Positions 8,021 through 15,939 of a stretch of DNA of 41,759 nt are shown one piece after another. The translations under genes were made by a program, and so were the position numbers. A model generated the notes under the pieces. The model was not told the DNA's origin. It saw nothing but the letters and a program-made list of their open reading frames with translations, and searched no databases. Origin of the DNA: Streptomyces sp. CBMA156. GTDB lineage: Bacteria > Actinomycetota > Actinomycetes > Streptomycetales > Streptomycetaceae. The DNA lies in the NCBI RefSeq assembly GCF_014596515.1, contig NZ_MSJQ01000412.1, positions 1 to 41,759 on the forward strand. Direction: 5' to 3'. Positions within the stretch are counted from its first letter, which is position 1. Each line of letters opens with the position of its first letter.

Positions 8021-9208
8021 ATGCCCGAATCCGTCAGACGGCCCCGCCTGCCCTCCCTCACCGGCGTCAGGTTCCTGATCGTGGTCCCGGTCTTCGCCTT
8101 CCACGCCGACATGGAGAAGCCGTTCGGCGACGCGGGGGTCGCCGACGCCTACGCCTGGCTCGTCGGCAACGGCGCCTGGACCGCGATCAGCTGCTTCTTC
8201 GTCCTCAGCGGCTTCGTGATCACCTGGGGCTCCCGCCCCGGCCACGGCGCCCGCGGCTTCTGGCGCCGCCGGGCCGCGAAGATCTACCCGCTGCACGTGC
8301 TCACCTGGGCCGCCGCACTGGTGCTGCTCGCCGCCGCGGGCACGGCCGCCACCGCCCGCCAGGCCGTTCCCAACCTGTTCCTGGTGCACACCTGGAACCC
8401 GGACCGCGAGGTCTTCTCCAGCCTCGACGACGTCAGCTGGTCGATCTCCTGCGAGATCTTCTTCTACGCCGCGTTCCCGCTGCTGGTGCGCTGGATCCGG
8501 CGGATCCGCCCCGAGCGGCTCTGGGCCTGGGCGGCCGGGGTGATCGCCGCGGTCCTGCTCGTCCCGGCCGCCGCCGCCCTGCTGCCGGACCACCCGCCGC
8601 TGCCCTTCGGCTCCGGCTCGGTGTGGCAGTTCTGGTTCGTCTACGTGTTCCCGCCGGTGCGGCTGCTGGAGTTCGTGCTGGGCATCCTGCTCGCCCGGAT
8701 CGTCCTCACCGGCCAACGGCTGCCGATCGGTGCGCTGCCCGCCGCGCTGCTCCTCGTACCGGCCCAACTCCTCGCCAAGCAGCTGCCGTTCCTGTGGGGC
8801 CTGACCACCCCAGCGATCCTCCCGATCGCCCTGCTGCTGCCCGCGCTCGCCGCCCGGGACGTGGCCGGCCGCCGCTCCTTCCTGACCTCCCGGCCGATGG
8901 TCACCCTCGGCAGCTGGACCTTCGCCTTCTACCTGGTCCACCGGCTGATCCTGGACCACGGCCACCGCGCCCTCGGCGCCGGACGAGCCTTCACCACCCC
9001 GGTCGCCGCCGCGCTGCTGCTCGGCGCGTTCACCGCCGCCTGGCTGCTCGCCGGGCTGCTGCACCGGTACGTCGAACTCCCTGCGGTACGGCTGCTCGGC
9101 ACGCCCCGGCGGCAGCGCCCCGGCGACCCCACACCCCCTGGCCCCGCCGCGGACCCGGCACCCGAGCCCGCGCCCTCGCCCTCATCCGACCTGGCCGCCA
9201 CCACCTGA
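8021..9208 (+). CDS. Membrane acyltransferase (acyltransferase 3 / OafA family)
   Basis: 395 aa with about ten hydrophobic segments. The N terminus LPSLTGVRFLIVVPVFAFH carries the family-conserved Arg (17) and His (28), and VSWSISCEIFFYAAFP matches the conserved second block with its Glu. The C-terminal 25 residues are Pro/Ala-rich. The family transfers acetyl or other acyl groups across the membrane onto sugars, polyketides or lipids. GGGGGAG about 12 bases upstream supports the start. Divergent from the MFS gene and 90 bases before the P450 gene in the same direction, so it plausibly belongs to the same pathway; the substrate is unknown. Confidence 0.85.
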   Translation: MPESVRRPRLPSLTGVRFLIVVPVFAFHADMEKPFGDAGVADAYAWLVGNGAWTAISCFFVLSGFVITWGSRPGHGARGFWRRRAAKIYPLHVLTWAAALVLLAAAGTAATARQAVPNLFLVHTWNPDREVFSSLDDVSWSISCEIFFYAAFPLLVRWIRRIRPERLWAWAAGVIAAVLLVPAAAALLPDHPPLPFGSGSVWQFWFVYVFPPVRLLEFVLGILLARIVLTGQRLPIGALPAALLLVPAQLLAKQLPFLWGLTTPAILPIALLLPALAARDVAGRRSFLTSRPMVTLGSWTFAFYLVHRLILDHGHRALGAGRAFTTPVAAALLLGAFTAAWLLAGLLHRYVELPAVRLLGTPRRQRPGDPTPPGPAADPAPEPAPSPSSDLAATT

Positions 9209-9216
9209 GCCGCCCC

Positions 9217-9276
9217 CGACCGCGACCGCGACCACGACCACGACCACCACGAGCACGACCACTGCGACCACGACCC
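9217..9276. repeat. Imperfect CGACCA/CGACCG hexamer run before the P450 gene
   Basis: The 90-base gap between the acyltransferase and P450 genes is mostly degenerate repeats of cgaccg and cgacca. No stem of note forms. It is probably slippage-derived spacer; the P450 ribosome-binding site lies just after it. Confidence 0.5.
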
Positions 9277-9298
9277 GAACAGACCGAGAGGCAGACCG

Positions 9299-10501
9299 AT
9301 GACCGATCAGGACCTCACCGCCTACCCCCTCCCGCTCTCCCCCTACGGCGAGCCGCCCGCCGAGTTCGCCGAGCTGCGCGCCCAGTGCCCGGTCAGCCGG
9401 GTCCGGCTGCCCAGCGGCGACCAGGCCTGGCTGGTCACCGGCTACGACGAGGTCGTCTCCGCGCTCTCCGACCAGCGGCTCTCCCGGGCCGCGCTGCGCG
9501 AGCCGGGCGCGGTACGCACCGTCTCCGGCGAGGACTTCTCCGACAACCCGTACAACCTGCTCAACCAGGAGGGCCCCGACCACGCCAGGCTGCGCCGGCT
9601 GATCTCCCCCGCCTTCACCCCGCGCAAGGCCGAGCGCTGGCGCTCCCGGGTGGTCGAGATCGCCGACGAGCTGATCGACCGCCTGCTCGAAGGTCCCCGG
9701 CCGGCCGACCTGCACCACGACTTCGCCGCCGTGCTGCCGGTCTGGGTGATCTGCGAGATGGTCGGAGCCCCGGTCGAGGACCGCCCGCTGCTCCAGCAGT
9801 GGACCGACCGGCTGGTCTCCATCACCGCCCACACCCCCGAGGAGCGGCTCGCCGCCCGCCAGGAGTCCGCCGCGTACGTGGCCGGGCTGGTCGCCGAACG
9901 CCGCGCGAACCCCGGCGACGACCTGCTCTCCACCCTCATCTCGGCCCGCGACGACGAGGACCGCCTCGACGAGCGAGAACTGGTCTGGCTCGGCATCAAC
10001 CTGCTGGTCGCCGGGCACGACACCACCGTCAGCGCGGTCTCCAGGGCGCTCTACCAGCTGCTGCGCCACCCCGACCAGTGGCGGCTGCTCACCGAGCGCC
10101 CCGAGCTGCTGGAGAACGCGACCGAGGAACTGCTGCGCTACGCCCCGCCGTCCGAGATCGGCTTCATGCGGATCGCCACCGAGGACCTGGAGCTGGCCGG
10201 CACCCCGGTCGCCAGGGGCGAGGGCGTCATCCCGGTGATGCACGCGGCCGGCCGCGACGTCCGCCGGGTGGACGACCCGGAGCGGCTCGACCTGACCCGC
10301 ACCGACCCCAGGCACGTCGCCTTCGGCCACGGCGCCCACTACTGCCCCGGCGCGGGCGTCGCCCGGATGGAGCTCCAGGTGGCCTTCGGCACCCTGGCCC
10401 GCCGGCTGCCCTCGCTGCGGCTCGCGGTGCCGGCCGACGAGGTCGAGTGGCTCGGCGGTCTGCTGACGCTGCGTCCGAAGGCGCTGCCCGTCGAGTGGTG
10501 A
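9299..10501 (+). CDS. Cytochrome P450
   Basis: 400 aa, standard for soluble actinobacterial class I P450s. I-helix oxygen-activation motif AGHDTT at 238-243; ExxR of the K helix at Glu277-Arg280 in EELLR; haem-binding loop FGHGAHYC at 342-349 with Cys349 as the iron ligand. The C-helix segment DHARLRRLISPAFTPR is typical. It needs an external ferredoxin and reductase; none is encoded nearby. It should hydroxylate or oxidatively couple an intermediate of the adjacent lyase/ligase pathway (inference). Start ATG preceded by GAGAGG. Confidence 0.93.
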   Translation: MTDQDLTAYPLPLSPYGEPPAEFAELRAQCPVSRVRLPSGDQAWLVTGYDEVVSALSDQRLSRAALREPGAVRTVSGEDFSDNPYNLLNQEGPDHARLRRLISPAFTPRKAERWRSRVVEIADELIDRLLEGPRPADLHHDFAAVLPVWVICEMVGAPVEDRPLLQQWTDRLVSITAHTPEERLAARQESAAYVAGLVAERRANPGDDLLSTLISARDDEDRLDERELVWLGINLLVAGHDTTVSAVSRALYQLLRHPDQWRLLTERPELLENATEELLRYAPPSEIGFMRIATEDLELAGTPVARGEGVIPVMHAAGRDVRRVDDPERLDLTRTDPRHVAFGHGAHYCPGAGVARMELQVAFGTLARRLPSLRLAVPADEVEWLGGLLTLRPKALPVEW

Positions 10502-10709
10502 CCGCGTCCGGCACCCACGACCCGGCCCGGCGGCCCGTCCGTTGGGCCGGGTCCCCGGTCGCCGCCCGGCCGTTGGGACGGGCTCCGGTCCGTACGGAGG
10601 CCCGAAGACGGAACACCCGTGCGATCCCGAGACTTGGGGCCAGCCGGTACACCGTCCCGCACCGACCGGACCGACCGGACCGCCCGCTCCGCCCAGGAAC
10701 GAGGACCCC
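10502..10709 (+). other. Repeat-rich leader between the P450 and MIO-lyase genes
   Basis: These 208 bases hold an imperfect direct repeat (CCGTTGGGCCGGG at 10539 and CCGTTGGGACGGG at 10570, each followed by a CCGGTC-containing tail), a hairpin over about 10579-10603, and a 9-base tandem accgaccgg (10661-10682). I see no convincing promoter. It may be an internal regulatory leader or a segmental duplication. Confidence 0.3.
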
Positions 10710-12332
10710 ATGCCCGCCACGCCCGCCCTGGCCCTGACCGGCCACGACCTGACCCTCACCGACATCGTCTCCGTCGCCCGGGCCCGCCCCGGCGCCCCCG
10801 GACCGGTCCTCGCCCCCGCCGCCACCGGGCGGATGACCGCCTCCGTCGCCCTCAAGGAGGACTGGCTGGCGCGCGGCATCCCGCTCTACGGCATCACCAC
10901 CGGCTTCGGCGACTCGGTCGCGCACCAGATCTCCGCCGACCGGGCCGCCGCGCTCCAGCGGAACCTGGTCACCTACCACCTCAACGGCACCGGCCCGACC
11001 GCCGCGCCCGAAGTCGCCCGCGCCGCCCAGCTGATCCGCGCCAACTGCCTGGGCCGCGGCCCCTCCGCGATCCGCCCCGCCGTCGTCGACACCCTGCTGC
11101 GCCACCTGGCCGCCGACCTCCTGCCGCTCATCCCCGAACGCGGCTCGCTCGGCGCCAGCGGCGACCTCGTCCCGCTCTGCTACCTGGCGCACGCCCTGCT
11201 CGGCGAGGGCGAGGTGCTGCACCGCGGCCGCGTCCGCCCGGCCGCCGAGGCACTCGCCGAGGAGGGCATCGAGCCGGTCGTGCTCACCGCCAAGGAGGGG
11301 CTGGCACTGATCAACGGCACCGCCTTCACCTCCGCCTTCGCCGTCCTGGCCGCGCACGACGCGGCCGAACTCGCCGCCGCCGCCGACATCGCCACCGCCC
11401 TCGCCGTGGAGGCGCTGCACGGCAACGCCTCGCACTTCCACCCGTTCCCGCACCGCCAGAAGCCGCACGCCGGCCAGCTCACCTCCGCCGCCACGATCCG
11501 CGCCCTGCTCGACGGCTCCGAACTCGCCACCGACTACCAGGGCATCCTCGACCGCCAGGAGCGCCTGGGCGACCGCGGCTTCCTCACCCACGAGCACCGC
11601 ATCCAGGACCCGTACTCGCTGCGCTGCGCCCCGCACGTCACCGGCGTGCTGCGGGACACCCTGGACTGGGTGCGGCCCTGGCTGGAGACCGAGGTCAACT
11701 CCTCCACCGACAACCCGCTGTTCGACACCGAGGAGGGACTGCTGCACCACGGCGGCAACTTCTACGCCGGCCACGTCGGCCAGGCCATGGACAGCCTCAA
11801 GACCGCCGTCGCCAACATCGCCGACCTGCTCGACCGTCAGCTCGCCCTGGTGGTCGACCCCAGGTTCAGCCGCGGCCTGCCGCCCAACCTGACCGCTCCC
11901 GCCGCCGACACCGACACCCACGCCGGGCTGCACCACGGCTTCAAGGGCATGCAGATCGCCGCCTCCGCGATCACCGCGGAGGCGCTCAAGACCGCCGCCC
12001 CCGCGTCGCTGTTCTCCCGCTCCACCGAGGCGCACAACCAGGACAAGGTGAGCATGGGCACGATCGCCGCCCGCGACGCCCGTACGGTCGTCGAGCTCGC
12101 CCGCGACGTCACCGCGATCCACCTGCTCGCCGTCGCCCAGGCGGTCGAACTGCGCGGCCTGCCCAAGGCCTCGCCCACCCTCCAGAAGGTGCACGGCCTG
12201 ATCCGCGAGCACGCCCCCTTCACCGACCGCGACCGGCGGATGGACGGCGACATCGCCGCCGTGGCCGGCCTGGTCCTGGACGGCTCGCTGCGCCGCGCCG
12301 CCGGGCTCCCCGAGCCCTTCGCCGCACGCTGA
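10710..12332 (+). CDS. MIO-dependent aromatic amino acid ammonia-lyase or 2,3-aminomutase
   Basis: 540 aa from ATG 10710 (upstream frame readings lack a binding site). The Ala-Ser-Gly triad that cyclises to the MIO group is at 149-151 in GSLGASGDLVPL, and the catalytic Tyr loop is YGITTGFGD at 60-68. Later blocks (NGTAFTSAFAV, QDPYSLRCAPHV, SSTDNPLF, NFYAGHVGQAMD, AHNQDKVSMGT) cover the whole family fold. The substrate-selectivity pair is Tyr89-His90 (NLVTYHLNGTG), unlike Ser-His of histidine lyases, His-Leu of bacterial tyrosine lyases or Phe-Leu of phenylalanine lyases. No hut genes are nearby. Likely product: a cinnamate-type acid or beta-aromatic amino acid feeding the ligase that follows. 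Confidence 0.88.
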   Translation: MPATPALALTGHDLTLTDIVSVARARPGAPGPVLAPAATGRMTASVALKEDWLARGIPLYGITTGFGDSVAHQISADRAAALQRNLVTYHLNGTGPTAAPEVARAAQLIRANCLGRGPSAIRPAVVDTLLRHLAADLLPLIPERGSLGASGDLVPLCYLAHALLGEGEVLHRGRVRPAAEALAEEGIEPVVLTAKEGLALINGTAFTSAFAVLAAHDAAELAAAADIATALAVEALHGNASHFHPFPHRQKPHAGQLTSAATIRALLDGSELATDYQGILDRQERLGDRGFLTHEHRIQDPYSLRCAPHVTGVLRDTLDWVRPWLETEVNSSTDNPLFDTEEGLLHHGGNFYAGHVGQAMDSLKTAVANIADLLDRQLALVVDPRFSRGLPPNLTAPAADTDTHAGLHHGFKGMQIAASAITAEALKTAAPASLFSRSTEAHNQDKVSMGTIAARDARTVVELARDVTAIHLLAVAQAVELRGLPKASPTLQKVHGLIREHAPFTDRDRRMDGDIAAVAGLVLDGSLRRAAGLPEPFAAR

Positions 12333-12445
12333 GCCCCGTCCCCCGGCCTGCTCCCCCGCACGTCCCCGCATCCCGTCCCGCTTCCAGCCCCCCGCACCGG
12401 CACGTCCCCGACCGTGACTCCCCACAACCCGAGGAGCAATCGAAG

Positions 12446-13897
12446 ATGTTGCTACTGCGCGACCGCGCACTGCGCCAGGACGCCGCCGAGCGCCTGGACT
12501 CCCACACCGCCCTGATCCACCGCACCTGGCAGGGCCAGGACCCGGCCGACCGCTACGGCGCCAAGCTCGCCGCCACCCTGGCCGCCGCGGTGCGCTCCCC
12601 GATGTACGCCGGCACCCTCGACGGCGAACTCGGCGAGCGGCTGCGCTCGGACACCCCGCTGACCGCCGGCGAGGCCCTGGAGGCCTTCGCCGCGCTGCCC
12701 TTCCTCGGCAAGAAGGAACTCGGCGGCCACGGCGCCGGCGCCTTCACCCGCCCGCTGTCCGAGTTCCTGCACTACTACGAGTCCTCCGGCACCACCGGTG
12801 ACCCGGCCCCCGCCCCCAAGGCGGTGGACGACCTGCTGATCAACACCCTCAACATCGGCGAGATGTGGGGCCGGCTGCTGCGGCCCGCCGACGTCGCCCT
12901 GATCCTCATCAACGCCCCGTTCGCGCCCGCCGCCTACCAGTTCGAGAAGGTGCTGGAGTACCTCGGGGTGATGTCCTTCCGCCCCTGGGTGGACAACATC
13001 ACCGGCGACTACACCCGGGTGCTGCGGCTGATCTCCGAACTCGGCGCCAACGTCTACGTCGGACCGCCCTCCCGGCTGCTGGAGCTGGCCCAGTTCTCCC
13101 AGCGCAACGGCCTGCCGCTGCCCCGCTTCGACCGGCTGCTGCTGATGGCCGAACAGACCGGCCCCAGTTTCGTGCGCCACCTCGAACGCCTCACCGGCGG
13201 CACCGCGTACGTCGGCTCGTACGGCTCCTCGGAGACCGGCACCCTCGCCGTCACCTGCGAACACCGCAGACTGCACCTCCAGTTGCAGAGCTACCTGCTG
13301 GAGATCGACGACGGCGAGCGCACCACCGTGCTCGACCCGGAGGGCGACCCGGTGCAGGGCGAACTGGTCGTCACCACCCTGGACATCCCGTCCCGGCCGC
13401 TGCTGCGCTACCGCACCGGCGACCTGGTCGGGATCGAGACCGACCCGTGCGACTGCGGCATCCGGCTGCCCGTCCTGCGCACCCTCGGCCGGGCCCAGGA
13501 CGTCCTGCTGCTCGCCGAGAACAACATCCGCCAGGACGACCTGGAGGAGGCGCTGTGGGCCGAGGCCCTGCCGGGCGCCTCGGTGTTCAACTACATGCTG
13601 GTGCTGCGCGGCAGGAGCCTCGTCTGCCTGGTCACCACCGACGGCAGCCCGGACGGCTCCTGGTCGCGGGTGCTGGAACAGCGCCTCGCCCCGCTGTTCG
13701 AGGAGTACACGGTGACCGTCCACCCGGTGGAGAAGCTGCCCCCGCTGGCCTCGCTCGGCCAGTACCTGGGCTGGAAGCTCTCCCGGGTCCTCGACCTCAA
13801 CGAGGAGGCCAACTGGGGCCGGCTGCCCGCCCCGCTCACCTCGCTGGTGCGCGAGTCGCTGGCGCAGGTCGCCGAAGCCACGGGAGGGAAGGCATGA
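12446..13897 (+). CDS. PaaK-like adenylate-forming ligase (phenylacetate-CoA ligase family)
   Basis: 483 aa. P-loop of the adenylate-forming superfamily SSGTTGDP at 113-120; A5-like YGSSETG at 259-265; YRTGDL at 322-327; and a CDCG pair of cysteines (336, 338) as in many PaaK-type enzymes. The small C-terminal lid is present. It should activate a carboxylic acid as acyl-AMP and hand it to CoA or to an amine. A free-standing ligase beside a MIO enzyme suggests an aromatic acid substrate (inference). Start ATG after GAGGAG. The 113-base gap upstream is pyrimidine-rich and shows no stem. Its stop overlaps the micro-ORF at 13894. Confidence 0.85.
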   Translation: MLLLRDRALRQDAAERLDSHTALIHRTWQGQDPADRYGAKLAATLAAAVRSPMYAGTLDGELGERLRSDTPLTAGEALEAFAALPFLGKKELGGHGAGAFTRPLSEFLHYYESSGTTGDPAPAPKAVDDLLINTLNIGEMWGRLLRPADVALILINAPFAPAAYQFEKVLEYLGVMSFRPWVDNITGDYTRVLRLISELGANVYVGPPSRLLELAQFSQRNGLPLPRFDRLLLMAEQTGPSFVRHLERLTGGTAYVGSYGSSETGTLAVTCEHRRLHLQLQSYLLEIDDGERTTVLDPEGDPVQGELVVTTLDIPSRPLLRYRTGDLVGIETDPCDCGIRLPVLRTLGRAQDVLLLAENNIRQDDLEEALWAEALPGASVFNYMLVLRGRSLVCLVTTDGSPDGSWSRVLEQRLAPLFEEYTVTVHPVEKLPPLASLGQYLGWKLSRVLDLNEEANWGRLPAPLTSLVRESLAQVAEATGGKA

Positions 13898-13974
13898 GCG
13901 CGCGGAGCGAGCTCGTCATCGAGAGGTGCGCGTGCCGCGAAGCGCTCGCCGAGCGTAGCGAGGTGGGCGCATGA
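13894..13974 (+). CDS. 26-codon coupling micro-ORF between ligase and amide-synthetase genes
   Basis: Starts with MSARSELVIERCACRE and ends with ALAERSEVGA. ATG 13894 overlaps the ligase stop (ATGA) and its own TGA overlaps the ATG of the next gene (ATGA), so it fills the gap between the two genes exactly. A strong GGGAGG/GAAGG site precedes it. The DNA is built of gagcga/agcgag motifs like those in the short ORF before the F420-type gene (22424-22480). I do not recognise the peptide. It may simply carry ribosomes to the next start, or be a real small protein; two Cys separated by Ala (CAC) are notable. Confidence 0.4.
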   Translation: MSARSELVIERCACREALAERSEVGA

Positions 13975-15788
13975 GCGGTCTCGCCGGGCTGGTGTCGCGC
14001 ACCGGGGATGTGCGCGAACAGGCCGATCTCGTACGGGAGTCGACCGACACCCTGACCCACCGCGGCCCGCGCGGCGGCGACACCTGGCTGGCCGGGCACG
14101 TCGGCCTCGGCCACCGCCGGTTCCACACCGGGCCCCGCAACGACGTGCCGCAGCCCTGGTTCCCGCCCGAGCTGGACCCAACGCCGGCCGTCATCGCCTT
14201 CTCCGGCGAACTGCTCAACCCGGGCCCGCTGCACACCGCGCTGACCGCCCGCGGCCACCGCATCCGCAACGGCTCGGACGCCGAACTCGCCCTGCGCGCC
14301 TACCTGGAGTGGGGCGCCGACGCCGCCGAGCGGCTGATCGGCGGCTACGCGGTGGCGATCTGGGACACCCGCACCGAGGAGCTGGTGCTGATCCGCGACC
14401 GGCTCGGCGTCGAACCGCTCTACTGGGCCGAACTCCCGGACGGTTCCCTCGCGTTCGGCTCCGAGCCGAAGGCCCTGCTGGCCGCCGGGCTGCCCGCCGA
14501 GGTGGACGCGGACGGCCTGGTGGACGTCCTCACCGTCGCGCTCAAGCGCCCCGGTGACGCCGTCTACCGCGGCCTGCACGAGGTCCGCCCCGGATGGCTG
14601 CTGGTGGCGGGGCCGAACGGCGTGCGCCACCGGCGCTACTGGGCACCGGAGGCCGCCGAGCACACCGACGACGAGCGGACCACCGTCCGCCGGGTGCGCG
14701 AGCTGCTCGCCGACACCGTGCGCCGGCAGTCCGCCGACACCGGCGTCAAGCCCGGCGCCCTGCTCTCCGGCGGACTGGACTCCAGCGCCATCGTCGCCCT
14801 GGCCGCGGCCGGCGGCGACAAGGTCTCCACCTACTCGGTCGACTTCGCCGGCAGCGAGACCGACTTCAAGGCGGACGCCCTGCACGTCAGCCGGGACGCC
14901 CCGTACGTGCGCGCGGTGGTCGACCACGTGGGCACCAGGCACACCGATTTCCTGCTGGACGCCCCTTCGCTGCTCGACCACCTGGGCGCCACCCTGCGCG
15001 CCCGCGACCTGCCCGGCGTCGGCGACCTCGACGTCTCGCTGCACCTGCTCTTCCGCGAGGTGCGCGGCCACGCCGAGGTGGTGCTCTCCGGCGAGGGCGC
15101 GGACGACGTCTTCGGCGGCTTCCCCTGGTTCGCCGCCGAGGCCGCGAACCCGACCGCCAACTTCCCCTGGTCGGCCGGGATCTCCGACCGCAGCGGGATG
15201 CTCTCCGCCGACCTGCGCCGCCACCTGGACGTGGACGCCGCGGTGGCCGCCCGCTACGCCGAGGCGATCGCCGAGGTCCCGCGGCTGGCGGGCGAGTCGG
15301 GCGCGGACCTCCGGCTGCGCGAGGCCTTCCACCTCCAGCTGACCCGCTTCCTGCCGTTCCTGCTGGACCGCAAGGACCGGATGAGCTTCGCGGCCGGCCT
15401 GCTGGTCCGGCTGCCGTTCGCCGACCACCGACTGGTCGAGTACGTGGGGAACGTCCCGTGGGCGCTCAAACGGGTCGGCGGCCAGGAGAAGGGCCTGCTG
15501 CGCGAGGCGGTCGCCGACCTGCTGCCCGCCGAGGTGGTGCGGCGGCAGAAGAGCGGCTTCCCGTTCGGGCAGAGCCCGGAGTACCTGGCGGCGGTCCGCG
15601 AGGCCGCCCGCGCCCTGCTCGCCGACCGGGACTCGCCCGCGCTGCCGCTGCTGAACGCCGACGCGCTGCGCGCCCAGGTGGACGGCGGCGACTGGCACAC
15701 CGGCACCTTCACCCCGCCGCCCTGGCTGCCGCGCGCCCTGCTGCTGGACGCCTGGCTGCGGACGTACGGAGTCCGCGTGGTGCTCTGA
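13971..15788 (+). CDS. AsnB-like ATP-dependent amide synthetase with degenerate glutaminase domain
   Basis: 605 aa, full asparagine synthetase B length. The synthetase half is intact: pyrophosphate loop LSGGLDSS at 265-272, SGEGADDVFGGF, and LDRKDRMS in the acceptor region. The N-terminal Ntn domain is present but altered: it begins MSGLAG instead of MCGIAG, so the nucleophile Cys is Ser, and the usual NGE motif (Asn74 in E. coli AsnB) reads FSGE. Similar losses are known in beta-lactam synthetases, lasso-peptide cyclases and some antibiotic amide ligases, which use an amine rather than glutamine-derived ammonia. It probably adenylates a carboxylate from this pathway and joins it to an amine, intra- or intermolecularly. 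ATGA overlap with the micro-ORF fixes the start. Confidence 0.85.
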   Translation: MSGLAGLVSRTGDVREQADLVRESTDTLTHRGPRGGDTWLAGHVGLGHRRFHTGPRNDVPQPWFPPELDPTPAVIAFSGELLNPGPLHTALTARGHRIRNGSDAELALRAYLEWGADAAERLIGGYAVAIWDTRTEELVLIRDRLGVEPLYWAELPDGSLAFGSEPKALLAAGLPAEVDADGLVDVLTVALKRPGDAVYRGLHEVRPGWLLVAGPNGVRHRRYWAPEAAEHTDDERTTVRRVRELLADTVRRQSADTGVKPGALLSGGLDSSAIVALAAAGGDKVSTYSVDFAGSETDFKADALHVSRDAPYVRAVVDHVGTRHTDFLLDAPSLLDHLGATLRARDLPGVGDLDVSLHLLFREVRGHAEVVLSGEGADDVFGGFPWFAAEAANPTANFPWSAGISDRSGMLSADLRRHLDVDAAVAARYAEAIAEVPRLAGESGADLRLREAFHLQLTRFLPFLLDRKDRMSFAAGLLVRLPFADHRLVEYVGNVPWALKRVGGQEKGLLREAVADLLPAEVVRRQKSGFPFGQSPEYLAAVREAARALLADRDSPALPLLNADALRAQVDGGDWHTGTFTPPPWLPRALLLDAWLRTYGVRVVL

Positions 15789-15803
15789 CCCTCCGACCGC
15801 ACG

Positions 15804-15855
15804 CGGCGGCGCCGCCCGTACCCCTGGTTCCACCGGGGTACGGGCGGCGCCGCCG
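15804..15855. terminator. Terminator hairpin, 21-bp stem
   Basis: Arms 15804-15824 and 15835-15855 match at all 21 positions around a 10-base loop. It starts 16 bases after the amide-synthetase stop and faces the convergent methyltransferase, so it probably works in both directions. Confidence 0.85.
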
Positions 15856-15882
15856 TTTCCCCCGGCCGCACCGCGGGAGAAC

Positions 15883-15926
15883 GCCGGCGGGCCGGCCGCC
15901 CCGGAAGGGGTGACCGGCCCGCCGGC
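15883..15926. terminator. Second terminator hairpin, 13-bp stem
   Basis: Arms 15883-15895 and 15914-15926 pair perfectly; the loop itself holds a small CCCC/GGGG helix. It lies just beyond the methyltransferase stop and probably serves the minus-strand operon. Confidence 0.7.
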
Positions 15927-15939
15927 GGGTGCGGGGGCG

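Noticed and set aside
9217..9276. Iteron or origin-like repeat
   Set aside because: Low-complexity hexamers in a short operon gap, no AT-rich unwinding region or Rep gene.
10710..12332. Histidine utilisation hutH
   Set aside because: The selectivity pair is Tyr-His, not Ser-His, and no hutU, hutI or hutG is nearby; the neighbours are biosynthetic.
13894..15788. Lasso-peptide system (micro-ORF as precursor plus AsnB-like cyclase)
   Set aside because: No B-type leader protease or recognition element gene is present, and the 26-residue peptide has no clear leader/core split or ring-forming pattern. Kept only as an outside possibility.
13971..15788. Housekeeping asparagine synthetase
   Set aside because: The glutaminase nucleophile and the NGE Asn are both replaced, and the context is a pathway operon.
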